From an uncultured Acidobacteriia bacterium (GTDB lineage: Bacteria; Acidobacteriota; Terriglobia; Bryobacterales; Bryobacteraceae): a stretch of 64,000 nucleotides of DNA. Shown piece after piece: positions 28,340-38,220 of this stretch. Below the pieces are notes generated by a model that was given only the letters and a program-made list of their open reading frames with translations, searched no databases and was not told the DNA's origin. A program made the translations under genes and the position numbers. Numbering within the stretch: the first letter of the stretch is position 1; every line of letters starts with the position of its first letter. The stretch covers positions 88,564-152,563 of the forward strand of contig CAINNJ010000010.1 in assembly GCA_903851195.1 (NCBI GenBank), in the 5' to 3' direction.

Positions 28340-29775
28340 AACGCGGCCGACCCCTTCCTGGTCCCGCGATACCGCAGCACTTTCCCCAGCAGCCCGAGCA
28401 GCGGCGAATCCAGTTGGCGCGCGCCGAACTGATCCGCCACTCGCCGGTTCCCCAGCGTAAACGTTGGGTAGGGATGAACCGTATCCGAAATATTCTGCAT
28501 GCGGATATGATTCCGCATCGCCAGCGCATAGTGCGAAATCATCTCGCCGGCCTGCGCCCCCACGATCGACGCCCCCAGAATCCGACCCGCCGGATCCCCA
28601 AAGACTTTAATCTCCCCCGCCGTCTCGCCTTCCGTGATCGCCCGGTCGAGACGGTCGAAAGGCAGCCGAAATACCCCATACTTCGCCCCGCGCCGCCGCA
28701 AGTCCTCTTCCGACTCGCCCAGCGTCGCCAGCTCCGGGTCCGTAAACGTGCACCAGACCACATGCTTCTCATCGAGACTCTTCGGCCACCGCAACAGCGC
28801 GTTCGTCACCGCGACTTTGGCCATATGCTCGGCCATATGCGTGAACTGGTGCCTCCCGGTCACATCCCCGGCGGCATAAATGTGCCGCTGCGAAGTCCGG
28901 CAGCGCGTGTCGATCCCGACCCCCTTCTCGCCAACCCGCACGCCCGCCTTCTCCAGTTGCAGCCCGTCAACGGAGGGCCGCCGCCCGGTGGCCGCCAGCA
29001 CCGCATCGCACGCCAGCACCTCGCCGTTATCCAGCCGCGCCTTGCCTTGTTCCACCCCGGTCACCCGGCGCCCGAAACGAAACTTCACGCCTTCCCGGGC
29101 AAGACAGTCCCGCAAAATGGCGGCATGCGCCGGATCGTCCCGCCGCAAAATCCCCTCTCCCGGCGCGACCACCACCACTTCCGACCCCAGACGCCGGAAC
29201 GCCTGCGCCATCTCGATCCCCACCGGACCCGCTCCCAGCACCAGCAGCCGCCGCGGCCGTTCCGTCAGCTCGAACAAACTCTCGTTCGTGAGCGCAGGCT
29301 CCGCAAATTCGGGCTTCTTCGGCCGGCTGCCCGTCGCAATCACAAAGAACCGCGAGCGCAACCGACGCGTCCCGCTCCCGTCCGTCACTTCCACCGTGTG
29401 CGGATCCAGGAACCGCGCGCTCCCCGGCACCACCTCCACGCCCAGCCGTTCCATGTTCGGCGGCGCATCTGCCTCTTCATAGACATGCTGCCGGACACTC
29501 CGCACGTGCTCCATCACCCGGGCGAAAACGATCTCCGGCTCGGTCGACGCCAGTCCGAACCGATCCGCGGTACGGATCTGCTGCGCCGCCCGCGCCGCTC
29601 CCAACAGCGCCTTACTCGGGATACACCCCGTCCACGTGCATTCGCCACCCAGCCGGCCCCGCTCGATCAGCGCCGTCTTCGCCCCTAAAAGGGCGGACAT
29701 CCCGGCGCTCGTCAGCCCCGCCGCGCCCCCTCCGATCACCACCATGTCGTATTCCAGTCGCATCATGTCGGACAA
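28336..29775 (-). CDS. FAD-dependent pyridine nucleotide-disulfide oxidoreductase (mercuric reductase-like)
   Basis: Flavoprotein of 479 residues with the FAD-binding GGGAAG motif (residues 15-20), the redox-active disulfide C46xxxxC51 in GGECTWTGCIPSKAL, the NAD(P)H-binding GAGPVGIEMAQAF motif, a second FAD contact IYAAGDVTG, and the C-terminal dimerisation domain (FTDPELATLGESE ... HPYPTF). It belongs to the mercuric reductase/dihydrolipoyl dehydrogenase group, but the N-terminal metal-binding domain and the C-terminal vicinal Cys pair of MerA are absent, so mercury reduction is not supported. It is translationally coupled to the ArsS-like gene and divergent from the fused transferase. It probably supplies reducing equivalents to that pathway. 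Confidence 0.85.
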   Translation of the reverse strand: MSDMMRLEYDMVVIGGGAAGLTSAGMSALLGAKTALIERGRLGGECTWTGCIPSKALLGAARAAQQIRTADRFGLASTEPEIVFARVMEHVRSVRQHVYEEADAPPNMERLGVEVVPGSARFLDPHTVEVTDGSGTRRLRSRFFVIATGSRPKKPEFAEPALTNESLFELTERPRRLLVLGAGPVGIEMAQAFRRLGSEVVVVAPGEGILRRDDPAHAAILRDCLAREGVKFRFGRRVTGVEQGKARLDNGEVLACDAVLAATGRRPSVDGLQLEKAGVRVGEKGVGIDTRCRTSQRHIYAAGDVTGRHQFTHMAEHMAKVAVTNALLRWPKSLDEKHVVWCTFTDPELATLGESEEDLRRRGAKYGVFRLPFDRLDRAITEGETAGEIKVFGDPAGRILGASIVGAQAGEMISHYALAMRNHIRMQNISDTVHPYPTFTLGNRRVADQFGARQLDSPLLGLLGKVLRYRGTRKGSAAL

Positions 29776-29784
29776 TCGGACTCG

Positions 29785-31077
29785 GTGCCCGATTCAGCTC
29801 CAATCCCCGTCTGTATCTTCGCAAAGCCCCCTGTCCCGGGCGAGGTGAAAACCCGCCTGATCCCGGCGCTCGGCCCCCAGGGCGCCGCCGGCCTCGCCCG
29901 CCGCATGCTGCTCAAAACCTGGCAAAGCGTCGAAGCCTGCCCAGGCGTCCGCCCGGTCCTCGCCACCACTCGCGCCGGCGATTTCCCCATGCTCGTGCCA
30001 TTCGAAGATCTCTGGCTGCAGGGCGAAGGCGACCTCGGCAACCGCATCGAGCGGATCCTGACTCGCGGTTTGAGGGAAGCCAAGGTCGCCATCGCGCTCG
30101 GCGCGGACACCCCTTCACTCACCGTTGCTCACCTGCAAACGGCGGTCGAACTCACTCAAACCCATGACGCCGTCCTCGGCCCTTCTCCCGACGGCGGCTT
30201 CTATCTTCTCGCCCTGCGCCGTTGCCCTGTCGGCCTCTTCACAGCCCTCCCATGGAGCGCCCCGAACACCCGCGACGCTCTCCTCGAACGCCTGCGCCAT
30301 CACCACATGACCGTCGCGCAGCTCGAATCCCTGCCTGACATCGACACGCCCGAAGACCTTCGCCACCTGAGACCTTCGCCACCTGCCATGCTGATCAGCA
30401 TCATCGTTCCCGCCCTCAATGAAGCGACCGGCATCGCCTACACCCTGCGCGCCCTGCGTGCACTCGAAGGCGAGAAAGAACTGATCGTGGTGGATGGAGG
30501 CAGTGCCGACGCCACCATGGCCATTGCCGCCGCCGAAGGTGCCCGTGTTCTGCAGTCCGCCCCGGGCCGGGGTTCCCAGATGCATGCCGGTGCGCTCGTG
30601 GCCTCCGGCGACGTGCTTTGGTTCGTCCATGCCGACACCATCCCACCCCCGCACGCCACGCTCGAAATCCGCCGCACCCTCGAAGACTCGTCCGTCACCG
30701 GCGGGAACTTCGGCCTCGTCTTCGACGGCCGTAGCCGCGCCGCGCGCCAACTCACCGCCATTTATCCGGCCCTGCGCTGGCTCGGCCTCTGCTACGGCGA
30801 TTCCGGCATCTTCATCCGCCACGCCGACTACCGGACTATCGGTGGATTCCGCCCGATTGCCCTTTTCGAAGACCTCGACATCCTCCGCCGGATGCGCAAG
30901 ACCGGGCGCTTCGTCCACATTGAGGCGCGCATCCTGACCTCCTCTCGCCGCTTCGAACAACGCAACTTCGCCCTGGTCTGGCTCCACTGGACCACTCTCC
31001 AGATCCTCTATTGGTGCGGCGTCTCGCCCAACTGGCTCGCCCGCTGGTACCGCCACGTCCGCCGGACTACCGGCTGA
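29785..31077 (+). CDS. Fused rSAM/selenodomain-associated transferase 1 (TIGR04282-like) + transferase 2 (TIGR04283-like, GT2)
   Basis: Two enzymes in one frame. Residues 1-195 are a DUF2064/CofC-like nucleotidyl-glycosyltransferase (CIFAKPPVPGEVKTRL, GADTPSL, GPSPDGGFYLLAL, DIDTPEDL). Residues 202-430 are a GT2 transferase (ISIIVPALNEATGI, VVDGGSADAT, PGRGSQMHAGA, WFVHADTIPPP, ALFEDLDILRRMRKTG). In other genomes these are usually separate neighbours of a radical SAM/Cys-rich gene, here arsS. A 16-bp tandem duplication lies exactly at the junction (30355-30386) and explains the fusion. It begins 9 bases from the divergent oxidoreductase start and overlaps the convergent desaturase-like gene by 11 bases. 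Confidence 0.88.
   Translation: MPDSAPIPVCIFAKPPVPGEVKTRLIPALGPQGAAGLARRMLLKTWQSVEACPGVRPVLATTRAGDFPMLVPFEDLWLQGEGDLGNRIERILTRGLREAKVAIALGADTPSLTVAHLQTAVELTQTHDAVLGPSPDGGFYLLALRRCPVGLFTALPWSAPNTRDALLERLRHHHMTVAQLESLPDIDTPEDLRHLRPSPPAMLISIIVPALNEATGIAYTLRALRALEGEKELIVVDGGSADATMAIAAAEGARVLQSAPGRGSQMHAGALVASGDVLWFVHADTIPPPHATLEIRRTLEDSSVTGGNFGLVFDGRSRAARQLTAIYPALRWLGLCYGDSGIFIRHADYRTIGGFRPIALFEDLDILRRMRKTGRFVHIEARILTSSRRFEQRNFALVWLHWTTLQILYWCGVSPNWLARWYRHVRRTTG
30355..30386 (+). repeat. 16-bp tandem duplication at the transferase fusion junction
   Basis: gaccttcgccacctga (30355-30370) is repeated with one mismatch at 30371-30386. Removing one copy would place a TGA in frame directly after the first transferase and restore an ATGCTGA stop/start overlap with the second. 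Confidence 0.9.
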
Positions 31078-31840
31078 ACGGCAGCAGCAGCGCCCACCGG
31101 AGCGTCTGGTCCTCGTCCCCTCGCATCCCCTCAACCCCAAGGACCGGCGAGTCTTCCGGAAGTTCTGCCCGCCAGTCCGCCCGGAACGTCCCGTGCAGCC
31201 GGTCCCAAACGGTCAGCCCGCTCGACCAGTTCGAGTTCACTTCCTCCCGCACCACCGAATGGTGGATCCCGTGCAGCCGGGGCGTCACCAGCACCGCCGC
31301 CAGCCGCCGCTCCCAAACCAGCGGCAGCCGGATATTCGCGTGATGAAACAGGATGCACAACATTAAGAAGCCCTGCCACGCCGCGTACTCCCGCGGTTCC
31401 ACCCCAATCACCCGGATCTGCGCCGCCCGATACCCCACCGACAGCGCAATCTCCCCGAAATGGAATCGCACCGCCGTCGATGCATCCATCTCCCGATCCA
31501 GATGATGCACCCGATGAAAGTTCCACAGGAACGGAACCCGGTGCGTCAGCCAGTGCCAGCCGTAGAGCGAGTAGTCGAGCAGCAGAATCGCCGCCACCGG
31601 TTTTGCCCACGGCGGCAGCGGCAAAATCCGCAGCAAACCCTGCCTCCTCTCGGCTCCCCGGCCCGCGATCGCAAGTGCCACCGGTACCTCCAGCACCTGC
31701 GTGACTGCCGCCGCCAGCCCGGCCACGGCCAGATTCCGCCGATCCCGCGTCCATTTGTCATCCACCACCGGCCGAAGGGCCCGCTTGCACTCCCAAAGCA
31801 ATAGCCCGGCGACCCAGCCGACCACAAGTAGCGCCCTCAT
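31067..31840 (-). CDS. Sterol desaturase/fatty-acid hydroxylase family membrane protein
   Basis: Integral membrane di-iron oxidase-like protein. The histidine clusters of the family are visible: HWLTHRVPFLWNFHRVHH (HxxxH and HxxHH), then FHHANIRLP and the late LHGIHHS. Hydrophobic helices flank them. The ATG at 31840 is chosen because GGAGG lies nine bases upstream; a longer frame to 31897 lacks such a site. That gives 257 residues. The reaction would be O2-dependent hydroxylation or desaturation of a lipid; the substrate is unknown. The 3' end overlaps the transferase gene, and the 5' end is divergent from lon. Confidence 0.85.
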   Translation of the reverse strand: MRALLVVGWVAGLLLWECKRALRPVVDDKWTRDRRNLAVAGLAAAVTQVLEVPVALAIAGRGAERRQGLLRILPLPPWAKPVAAILLLDYSLYGWHWLTHRVPFLWNFHRVHHLDREMDASTAVRFHFGEIALSVGYRAAQIRVIGVEPREYAAWQGFLMLCILFHHANIRLPLVWERRLAAVLVTPRLHGIHHSVVREEVNSNWSSGLTVWDRLHGTFRADWRAELPEDSPVLGVEGMRGDEDQTLRWALLLPFSR

Positions 31841-31882
31841 CGCGTTACTGACCTCCCGCTCCAAAATAGCAATTGCTGAAAC

Positions 31883-31911
31883 TTTAGCCTCATACACTCA
31901 TCTTTTATGAT
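31883..31911 (+). promoter_or_regulatory. Possible promoter for lon-clpB
   Basis: TATGAT at 31906-31911 is a good -10 match in an AT-richer stretch. The element 17 bases upstream (TTTAGC, 31883-31888) is only a weak -35. Neither a CIRCE nor a HAIR heat-shock operator was found here. Confidence 0.35.
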
Positions 31912-31941
31912 GAAAGCTGTATGATAAACACTGAGGAGCAT

Positions 31942-34287
31942 ATGAGCGAGCAACTTCACACCCTACCCGTACTACCCATCAAGAACACGGTTCTCTTCCC
32001 GAACCTCCTGATGCCGCTCTCCGTCGGAAGACCTCGGTCCATCGCCGCCATCCAGGCCGCCCTAGCCACCGAAGCCAAGGAAATCCTCGTTGTCACGCAA
32101 CGCGACTCCTCCGTCGAAGTTCCTTCACCCGAAGACCTCTTTCCCACTGCAACCAAAGCAGTTATCAAGCGCTCCGCGCGCGGCGGAGAGAACAAATACG
32201 AACTCCTGGTCGTGGGCGTCGAACGCGCCACCCTGGTGAACTTCGAACAGGGCGAATACCTGACCGCGACCTACAAGTCGACCGCCGTTCCCGCCGAGAA
32301 CACACCGGAGCTCGAAGCTCTGCATCTTGAAGTCGTCGAACTCGCCGGCCGCGTCCTGAAACACGCCAACATCGAGCTTCCCGCGGAATTCGCCCGCATG
32401 ATCACCGACGCGGCCGATCCTCTACAGATGTCCTACCTGATTGCCAGCGTGCTCAGCATGGACGTGAATCTCGAACACACCCTGCTCGCCGCCGAAACCC
32501 GGGTCGACGCCCTCCGCGTGGTCCATGCGCACCTCTCGCACGAAGTGCAGATTCTCGAAATCCGCGGCAAAATCGCCAGCCAGGCCCAAAGCGAGATGGG
32601 CAAAGAGCAGCGCGAGTATTTCCTGCGCCAGCAACTGCGCGCCATCCAGCAGGAACTGGGCGGCAAGGAAGGCGAATCCGAACTCGAACTCCTGCGCGAA
32701 CGCCTGAAAGCCGCCGCGCTCCCCGACGACGTCCGCAAAGAAGCGGATCGCGAAATGTCGCGTCTCGACCGGCTCTCCCCGCAGGCGCCCGACTACAACG
32801 TCGGCCGCACGTGGCTTGAACTGATCCTCGAACTTCCCTGGACCACCGCCAGCGAATCCGTCATCGACATCGCCGGCGCCCGCCAGATCCTGGCCGACGA
32901 CCACTACGGTCTCAAAGAGGTCAAGGAGCGCATCCTTGAACATCTCGGCGTGCTGCGCCTCAACGCGAGCGCGAAAGCTCCCATCCTCTGCTTCGTCGGA
33001 CCTCCCGGAGTCGGCAAAACTTCGCTAGGCCAGTCGATCGCCCGCGCCCTGGGCCGCAAATTCGAACGCCTTAGCCTCGGCGGCATGCATGACGAAGCGG
33101 AACTGCGCGGCCATCGCCGCACGTACATCGGCGCCATGGCCGGACGCGTCATCCAGGCGGTCCGCCGCGCCGGGGTCAACAACCCGGTGCTGATGCTCGA
33201 CGAAGTCGATAAACTCGGCCGCGACTTCCGGGGCGATCCCGCCGCCGCGCTGCTCGAAATCCTCGATCCCGAACAGAACAAAACCTTCCGGGACAACTAT
33301 CTCGACCTCCCGTTCGACATCTCGAAGGTCTTCTTCGTCATGACCGCGAACACGCTCGACACCATCCCGCAGCCTCTGCTGGACCGTATGGAAGTGGTGC
33401 GCCTCGCCGGCTACAGCGAGGAAGAAAAGCTGGAAATCGCGCGCCGCTACCAGGTTCCGAAGCAGCTCAAAGAAGCCGGCCTCTCCACCGACATCTGCGC
33501 CCTGAGCGACGACGTGCTGCGGGTCATCATCTCCCGCTACACCCGGGAAGCCGGGGTGCGCCAGCTGGAGCGCGCGATTGGACGCGTCATGCGCAAAATC
33601 GCGCTGAAAGTGGCCGAGGGCAACCACGGCGCCGTCGAGATTCGCCGCGAAGAACTGGCGGACCTGCTCGGTCCCGAACGCTTCTCCCCTGAGGAAGCCC
33701 GCAAAGATGTGCCCGCCGGCGTGGCGACCGGCCTCGCCTGGACCGAAGCCGGCGGCGATGTGCTCTACATCGAAGCGGCCCTTTTGAAAGATGGCAAAGG
33801 GCTCTCCCTCACCGGCCAGCTCGGCGACGTCATGCAGGAATCCGCCAAAACGGCCCAGAGCTACATCTGGTCACACGCGAGCGATTTCGGCATCGACCAG
33901 ACCATGTTCCGCCGCTACGGCATCCACGTCCACGTGCCTGCGGGCGCTATTCCGAAGGACGGCCCGTCCGCCGGCGTCACCATGACCACCGCGCTGACCT
34001 CGCTCTACACCGGCCTGCCGGTCCGCAGCGACACCGCCATGACCGGCGAAGTGACGCTCTCCGGCCTGGTGCTCCCGGTCGGCGGCATTAAAGAAAAGAT
34101 GCTGGCGGCCCGCCGCCTCGGCATCAAACGCGTCATCATCCCGAAGCAGAACGAGAAGGATCTGCGGGATCTCCCGGCCGACGCCCGTGCCGAGATGGAA
34201 TTCATCTTCGCCGGACACGTGCACGAAGTCCTGCGGGCGGCCATCCCCGGCATCGGCGAGAACGGCCGTCTTCGCATCGCGGCCTGA
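31942..34287 (+). CDS. lon: ATP-dependent protease Lon
   Basis: Soluble AAA+ serine protease for quality control and regulated proteolysis. The N-terminal LAN substrate domain starts at [16 protein letters not shown]. Walker A is GPPGVGKT around residues 353-360 and Walker B is VLMLDEVDK. The catalytic dyad is Ser676 in PKDGPSAGV and Lys719 in [10 protein letters not shown], 43 residues apart as in E. coli Lon. The start ATG at 31942 has GAGGAG upstream; an earlier ATG at 31921 would skip this site. Length 781 residues is standard. clpB follows 50 bases downstream on the same strand, forming a proteostasis pair. Confidence 0.95.
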   Translation: MSEQLHTLPVLPIKNTVLFPNLLMPLSVGRPRSIAAIQAALATEAKEILVVTQRDSSVEVPSPEDLFPTATKAVIKRSARGGENKYELLVVGVERATLVNFEQGEYLTATYKSTAVPAENTPELEALHLEVVELAGRVLKHANIELPAEFARMITDAADPLQMSYLIASVLSMDVNLEHTLLAAETRVDALRVVHAHLSHEVQILEIRGKIASQAQSEMGKEQREYFLRQQLRAIQQELGGKEGESELELLRERLKAAALPDDVRKEADREMSRLDRLSPQAPDYNVGRTWLELILELPWTTASESVIDIAGARQILADDHYGLKEVKERILEHLGVLRLNASAKAPILCFVGPPGVGKTSLGQSIARALGRKFERLSLGGMHDEAELRGHRRTYIGAMAGRVIQAVRRAGVNNPVLMLDEVDKLGRDFRGDPAAALLEILDPEQNKTFRDNYLDLPFDISKVFFVMTANTLDTIPQPLLDRMEVVRLAGYSEEEKLEIARRYQVPKQLKEAGLSTDICALSDDVLRVIISRYTREAGVRQLERAIGRVMRKIALKVAEGNHGAVEIRREELADLLGPERFSPEEARKDVPAGVATGLAWTEAGGDVLYIEAALLKDGKGLSLTGQLGDVMQESAKTAQSYIWSHASDFGIDQTMFRRYGIHVHVPAGAIPKDGPSAGVTMTTALTSLYTGLPVRSDTAMTGEVTLSGLVLPVGGIKEKMLAARRLGIKRVIIPKQNEKDLRDLPADARAEMEFIFAGHVHEVLRAAIPGIGENGRLRIAA

Positions 34288-34337
34288 ACTGGATGTCGGC
34301 GTGCACCAAAAACAAATTCACATGAGGTAACACCGTA

Positions 34338-36938
34338 ATGGATATCAATCGGCTCACAGAAAAGACACAAGAGGCGCTGCAGGCGGCTCAAAGCGAAGCC
34401 GTGCGCCGGAGCAATCAACAAATCGACGTCGAGCATCTGCTCGCGGCCCTGCTCGCTCAGGAGGGAGGCCTCGCCGCCTCCATCCTGAAGCGCGCGGGCA
34501 TCAACACCGAAACACTCGCCGCGCGTCTCAATCAGGACCTCGACCGTTACCCGAAGGTCACCGGTTCGGCCGGCGCGCCGGACCAGATCTACGTCACCCA
34601 GCGGCTGAACAAAATGTTCACCCGCGCCGAAGACGAAGCGAAAAAGCTCAAAGACGACTTCATCTCCGTTGAACACTTTCTGCTCGCCGCCGCGGACGAC
34701 TCGAAGGCCTTCCAGGAGTTCGGTGTCACCCGCGACCGCCTGATGCAGGCCCTGCGCGAGGTGCGTGGCAGCCAGCGCATAACGACTAAAAATCCCGAAG
34801 CCACCTACGAGGCGCTCGAAAAGTACGGCCGCGATCTCACGAAGGCCGCCGCCGCGGGCAAACTCGACCCGGTCATCGGCCGCGACGACGAAATCCGCCG
34901 CGTCATCCAGGTGCTCTCCCGCCGCACCAAAAACAATCCGATCCTCATCGGCGAACCCGGCGTCGGCAAGACCGCCATCGTGGAAGGCCTCGCCCAGCGC
35001 ATCGTGCGCGGCGACGTCACCGAAGGTCTGAAAGAAAAGAAAATCGTCTCGCTCGACATGGGCGCGCTGATCGCCGGCGCGAAATTCCGCGGCGAATTCG
35101 AAGAGCGTCTCAAGGCCGTTCTCAAAGAAGTGCAGGACGCCAACGGCGAAATTATCCTCTTTATCGACGAAATTCACACCGTCGTCGGGGCAGGGAAGGC
35201 CGAGGGCTCCATGGACGCCGGCAACCTGCTGAAACCCATGCTGGCCCGCGGCGAACTGCACTGCATCGGCGCCACCACGCTCGACGAATTCCGCAAATAT
35301 ATCGAAAAAGACGCCGCTCTTGAACGCCGCTTCCAGCCCGTCATGGTGGACCAGCCCACCGTGGAAGACACTATTTCCATCCTGCGCGGCCTGAAAGACC
35401 GTTACGAACTCCACCACGGCGTGCGCATCAAAGACGCCGCTCTGGTGAGCGCCGCCGTCCTTTCCGATCGTTACATCTCCGACCGCTTCCTGCCCGACAA
35501 GGCCATCGACCTCGTCGACGAAGCGGCCGCCAAGCTCCGCGTGGAAATCGACTCCATGCCCGCCGAACTCGACGAAATTCTCCGCCGCACCATGCAGCTC
35601 GAAATCGAGCGCCAGGCCTTAAAGAAAGAAAAAGATTCGGCCTCGCGCGAGCGGCTGCAGAAGATCGAAGTCGAACTCGGCAATCTGCGCGCCGAAGGCG
35701 ATGCCCTCAAAGCCCGCTGGCAGCTGGAGAAGGAATCCGTCCAGGGCGTTCGCACTCTGCGCGAGCAGATCGATCAGGTGAAAATCGAGATCGATAAAGC
35801 CGAGCGCGCCTACGATCTGAACCGCGCCGCCGAACTGAAATATGGCAAACTCCTCGAACTCAACCGGAAGCTCGCCGAGACCGAAACCGTTGCCGCGTCG
35901 CCCAACAAACTCCTCAAAGAGGAAGTCGGCGATGAGGATATCGCCGCTGTAGTGAGCCGTTGGACCGGCGTCCCCGTCTCGCGTCTGCTCGAAGGCGAGA
36001 TGCAGAAACTCCTGCACCTCGAAGAAGACCTGCACCACCGCGTGATCGGTCAGGAGGAAGCGGTGACCGCCGTCTCCGAAGCCGTGATCCGCGCCCGTGC
36101 CGGCCTGAAAGATCCGAACCGCCCCATCGGCAGTTTCATCTTCCTCGGCCCCACCGGCGTCGGCAAAACCGAACTCGCCCGCGCGCTCGCCGAGTACATG
36201 TTCGACGACGAGCACAACATGATCCGCATCGACATGTCCGAGTATCAGGAGAAGCACACCGTCGCCCGGCTGCTCGGCGCGCCTCCCGGATACGTGGGCT
36301 TCGAAGAAGGCGGCCAGCTCACCGAAGCCGTGCGCCGCAAACCCTACTCCGTCATCCTGTTCGACGAGATCGAGAAAGCGCACCCCGACGTCTTCAACGT
36401 CATGCTGCAGATTCTCGACGACGGCCGCCTGACCGATGGCCAGGGCCGCACCGTGAACTTCCGCAACACCATCCTGATCATGACCTCCAACGTGGGCAGC
36501 CACCGCATTCTGGAGTTCAAGGGCAGTTACTCCGGTCCGGGATACGAACGGATGAAGGAAGCGGTGCTGGGCGAACTCCGCGCCGGCTTCCGCCCCGAGT
36601 TCCTGAACCGCATCGACGAGATCATCGTCTTCCACGCCCTCGGTGAAGAGCACCTCAAACAGATCGTGGAAATCCAGCTCGACCAGCTGCGCAAACGGCT
36701 CGCCGAACGCCACATCGGGCTCACTTTGACCGAAGCCGCGCGCGACTTCCTGGTGACAACCGGCTACGATCCGGTCTACGGAGCGCGCCCGCTGAAGCGC
36801 GCCATCCAGAAGCAGGTGGAAACCCGCCTTGGCCGCCTGATCATCGCCGGCAAGATACACGACGGCGACGACGTCACGGCGGACCTCGATCCCGAACGGG
36901 CCGAACTCACGTTCGGGCCCGTTCCGGTGGCCGCTTAA
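34338..36938 (+). CDS. clpB: ATP-dependent disaggregase ClpB
   Basis: Hsp104/ClpB chaperone that, with DnaK, dissolves aggregates. The N-terminal Clp repeat domain is followed by AAA-1 (Walker A GEPGVGKT, Walker [10 protein letters not shown]), the coiled-coil middle domain of about 120 residues ([22 protein letters not shown] onward) that distinguishes ClpB from ClpA/ClpC, and AAA-2 (Walker [25 protein letters not shown]). Length 866 residues matches the family. AGGT lies about 9 bases before the ATG. It follows lon, and co-transcription is likely. Confidence 0.96.
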   Translation: MDINRLTEKTQEALQAAQSEAVRRSNQQIDVEHLLAALLAQEGGLAASILKRAGINTETLAARLNQDLDRYPKVTGSAGAPDQIYVTQRLNKMFTRAEDEAKKLKDDFISVEHFLLAAADDSKAFQEFGVTRDRLMQALREVRGSQRITTKNPEATYEALEKYGRDLTKAAAAGKLDPVIGRDDEIRRVIQVLSRRTKNNPILIGEPGVGKTAIVEGLAQRIVRGDVTEGLKEKKIVSLDMGALIAGAKFRGEFEERLKAVLKEVQDANGEIILFIDEIHTVVGAGKAEGSMDAGNLLKPMLARGELHCIGATTLDEFRKYIEKDAALERRFQPVMVDQPTVEDTISILRGLKDRYELHHGVRIKDAALVSAAVLSDRYISDRFLPDKAIDLVDEAAAKLRVEIDSMPAELDEILRRTMQLEIERQALKKEKDSASRERLQKIEVELGNLRAEGDALKARWQLEKESVQGVRTLREQIDQVKIEIDKAERAYDLNRAAELKYGKLLELNRKLAETETVAASPNKLLKEEVGDEDIAAVVSRWTGVPVSRLLEGEMQKLLHLEEDLHHRVIGQEEAVTAVSEAVIRARAGLKDPNRPIGSFIFLGPTGVGKTELARALAEYMFDDEHNMIRIDMSEYQEKHTVARLLGAPPGYVGFEEGGQLTEAVRRKPYSVILFDEIEKAHPDVFNVMLQILDDGRLTDGQGRTVNFRNTILIMTSNVGSHRILEFKGSYSGPGYERMKEAVLGELRAGFRPEFLNRIDEIIVFHALGEEHLKQIVEIQLDQLRKRLAERHIGLTLTEAARDFLVTTGYDPVYGARPLKRAIQKQVETRLGRLIIAGKIHDGDDVTADLDPERAELTFGPVPVAA

Positions 36939-36941
36939 CCG

Positions 36942-38087
36942 CTACCCCGGGCCGCAAAGGCTGGAGGGCTGACGGAACAGTCCGTTCACCGAATACCAGC
37001 CGTTCGCGGCGGGCGAAGGGCTGGTGTGCAGATACCACCAGAGGGTTGCGACATCCTGCAAATGGTAGGTCACGCCGCCAATTGTCTGCGCGAAACTGCC
37101 GCCCGCGACAGCCTCGGCCGGGTCGCCCGTCTCGAAGTTGATAATGCACGCGCCCTGTCCGGGCAGGACCGCGGGCGGAATCACGTTCAGCGTCGAGAAA
37201 TCCCCCACGAAGGGATCGTTCGCCCATTCCGTGAGTTCATGACTCAATCCGACGGCATCGTCGAAAGACGCGCCGAACGTGTTGGTCCGCACCCACGCCG
37301 AGTAAACCCATGTCTGCGCGGTTGCGGGCGAACCGCTCTGAGAACTGTGGTAGCCGATGACGCAGCAGCCGGCGCTGTCATACTGCAATACGTTGTCCGT
37401 CACAATCAGCGGCAGTTGATTCGGCGCAAACGCCCCGCCGGTGGCAACCCCGTCGATAATCGCGGACAGGTACGCGTTGTCCACCAGGCCGATCAGAACG
37501 CCCGCGGACGAGGTGATTGCAAAGCCTTTATCGGCGGGCACGTTTACCGTGATCGCCGGATTCACGGTCGGGCTTCCCAGCAGCAGGTGATAGCCGGACT
37601 GCGAAAAACCGGTGAAATTCCAGAACTGAGCCCGCTGCATCGCGTCGAGATACTGGGTGGTCCCCACGTCGACGGCGCCAAACGTGTAATCGGCGGTGGC
37701 GAAGACGGGTGAACTGGCGACAGCGGCCACGACATCGGTTCCGTCGAGCACCGTGCCGTCGGAGAAAACCACCCGCAGCGGCTGGATCACGGCGGGAATC
37801 GTCGTGCTCGCCGCGCCCGCGCCCGGATCCGTCCCGATCAGCCGCAGGGTGACCGATTTCCCTTTTAACGAGGCAAATCCCTTCGAATAATACGGAATTC
37901 CGCTCGCCGAAGGCGCCGTCGGCCGGGAAGGTTGTCGGGGCCCCGCGCCGTATTTGTCGGCAAAGCGCGCGATGCCTTTGTTGCCGTTCGAGAAGACGAC
38001 GGACTGCGCGCCCGCCCTGTTCTGCGCGAGCAAAGCCATGCACGCCGCCAGCGCGATCCTGCCAGGCGCCCACCGGTTGAAAATCAT
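36942..38087 (-). CDS. Secreted protein of unknown function with a HELTE (zincin-like) motif
   Basis: Signal peptide residues 1-28 (RAGAQS). The mature 353 residues are beta-rich and poor in Lys. Near the C-terminus is AVGLSHELTEWANDPFVG (His283, Glu284, Glu287). This HExxE-(x)n-DP arrangement recalls the HELAE-type motif of plant EXORDIUM/phosphate-induced proteins and some secreted bacterial proteins, and could bind zinc; a classical HExxH is not present. Cys residues at 241-242, 314 and 378 may form disulfides. It is convergent with clpB (3 bases apart) and divergent from the PEP-CTERM gene. The function is not known; a metallopeptidase is only a possibility. Confidence 0.7.
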   Translation of the reverse strand: MIFNRWAPGRIALAACMALLAQNRAGAQSVVFSNGNKGIARFADKYGAGPRQPSRPTAPSASGIPYYSKGFASLKGKSVTLRLIGTDPGAGAASTTIPAVIQPLRVVFSDGTVLDGTDVVAAVASSPVFATADYTFGAVDVGTTQYLDAMQRAQFWNFTGFSQSGYHLLLGSPTVNPAITVNVPADKGFAITSSAGVLIGLVDNAYLSAIIDGVATGGAFAPNQLPLIVTDNVLQYDSAGCCVIGYHSSQSGSPATAQTWVYSAWVRTNTFGASFDDAVGLSHELTEWANDPFVGDFSTLNVIPPAVLPGQGACIINFETGDPAEAVAGGSFAQTIGGVTYHLQDVATLWWYLHTSPSPAANGWYSVNGLFRQPSSLCGPG

Positions 38088-38163
38088 GCTGTGTTTCCTC
38101 CTCTGTCACCCGGAAAGAAGCTTTTACCCTTCCCCGATTCTTTGATAGTACTTTAGATAATAA

Positions 38164-38182
38164 ATTTGAGGCATACTCAAAT
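38164..38182. promoter_or_regulatory. Perfect 7-bp inverted repeat in a divergent promoter region
   Basis: ATTTGAG-GCATA-CTCAAAT lies in the AT-rich 133-base gap between the divergent HELTE and PEP-CTERM genes. It is a candidate operator that could serve both. Confidence 0.45.
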
Positions 38183-38220
38183 AGTTAGCGCCCCACTTAT
38201 TCTTGATTTCGGGAGATTCC

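Noticed and set aside
28336..29775. Mercuric reductase MerA
   Set aside because: The metal-binding N-terminal domain and the C-terminal Cys pair are missing and no other mer genes are near.
31842..31920. CIRCE or HAIR heat-shock operator before lon
   Set aside because: Neither the TTAGCACTC/GAGTGCTAA nor the CTTGAGT/ACTCAAG pattern is present.
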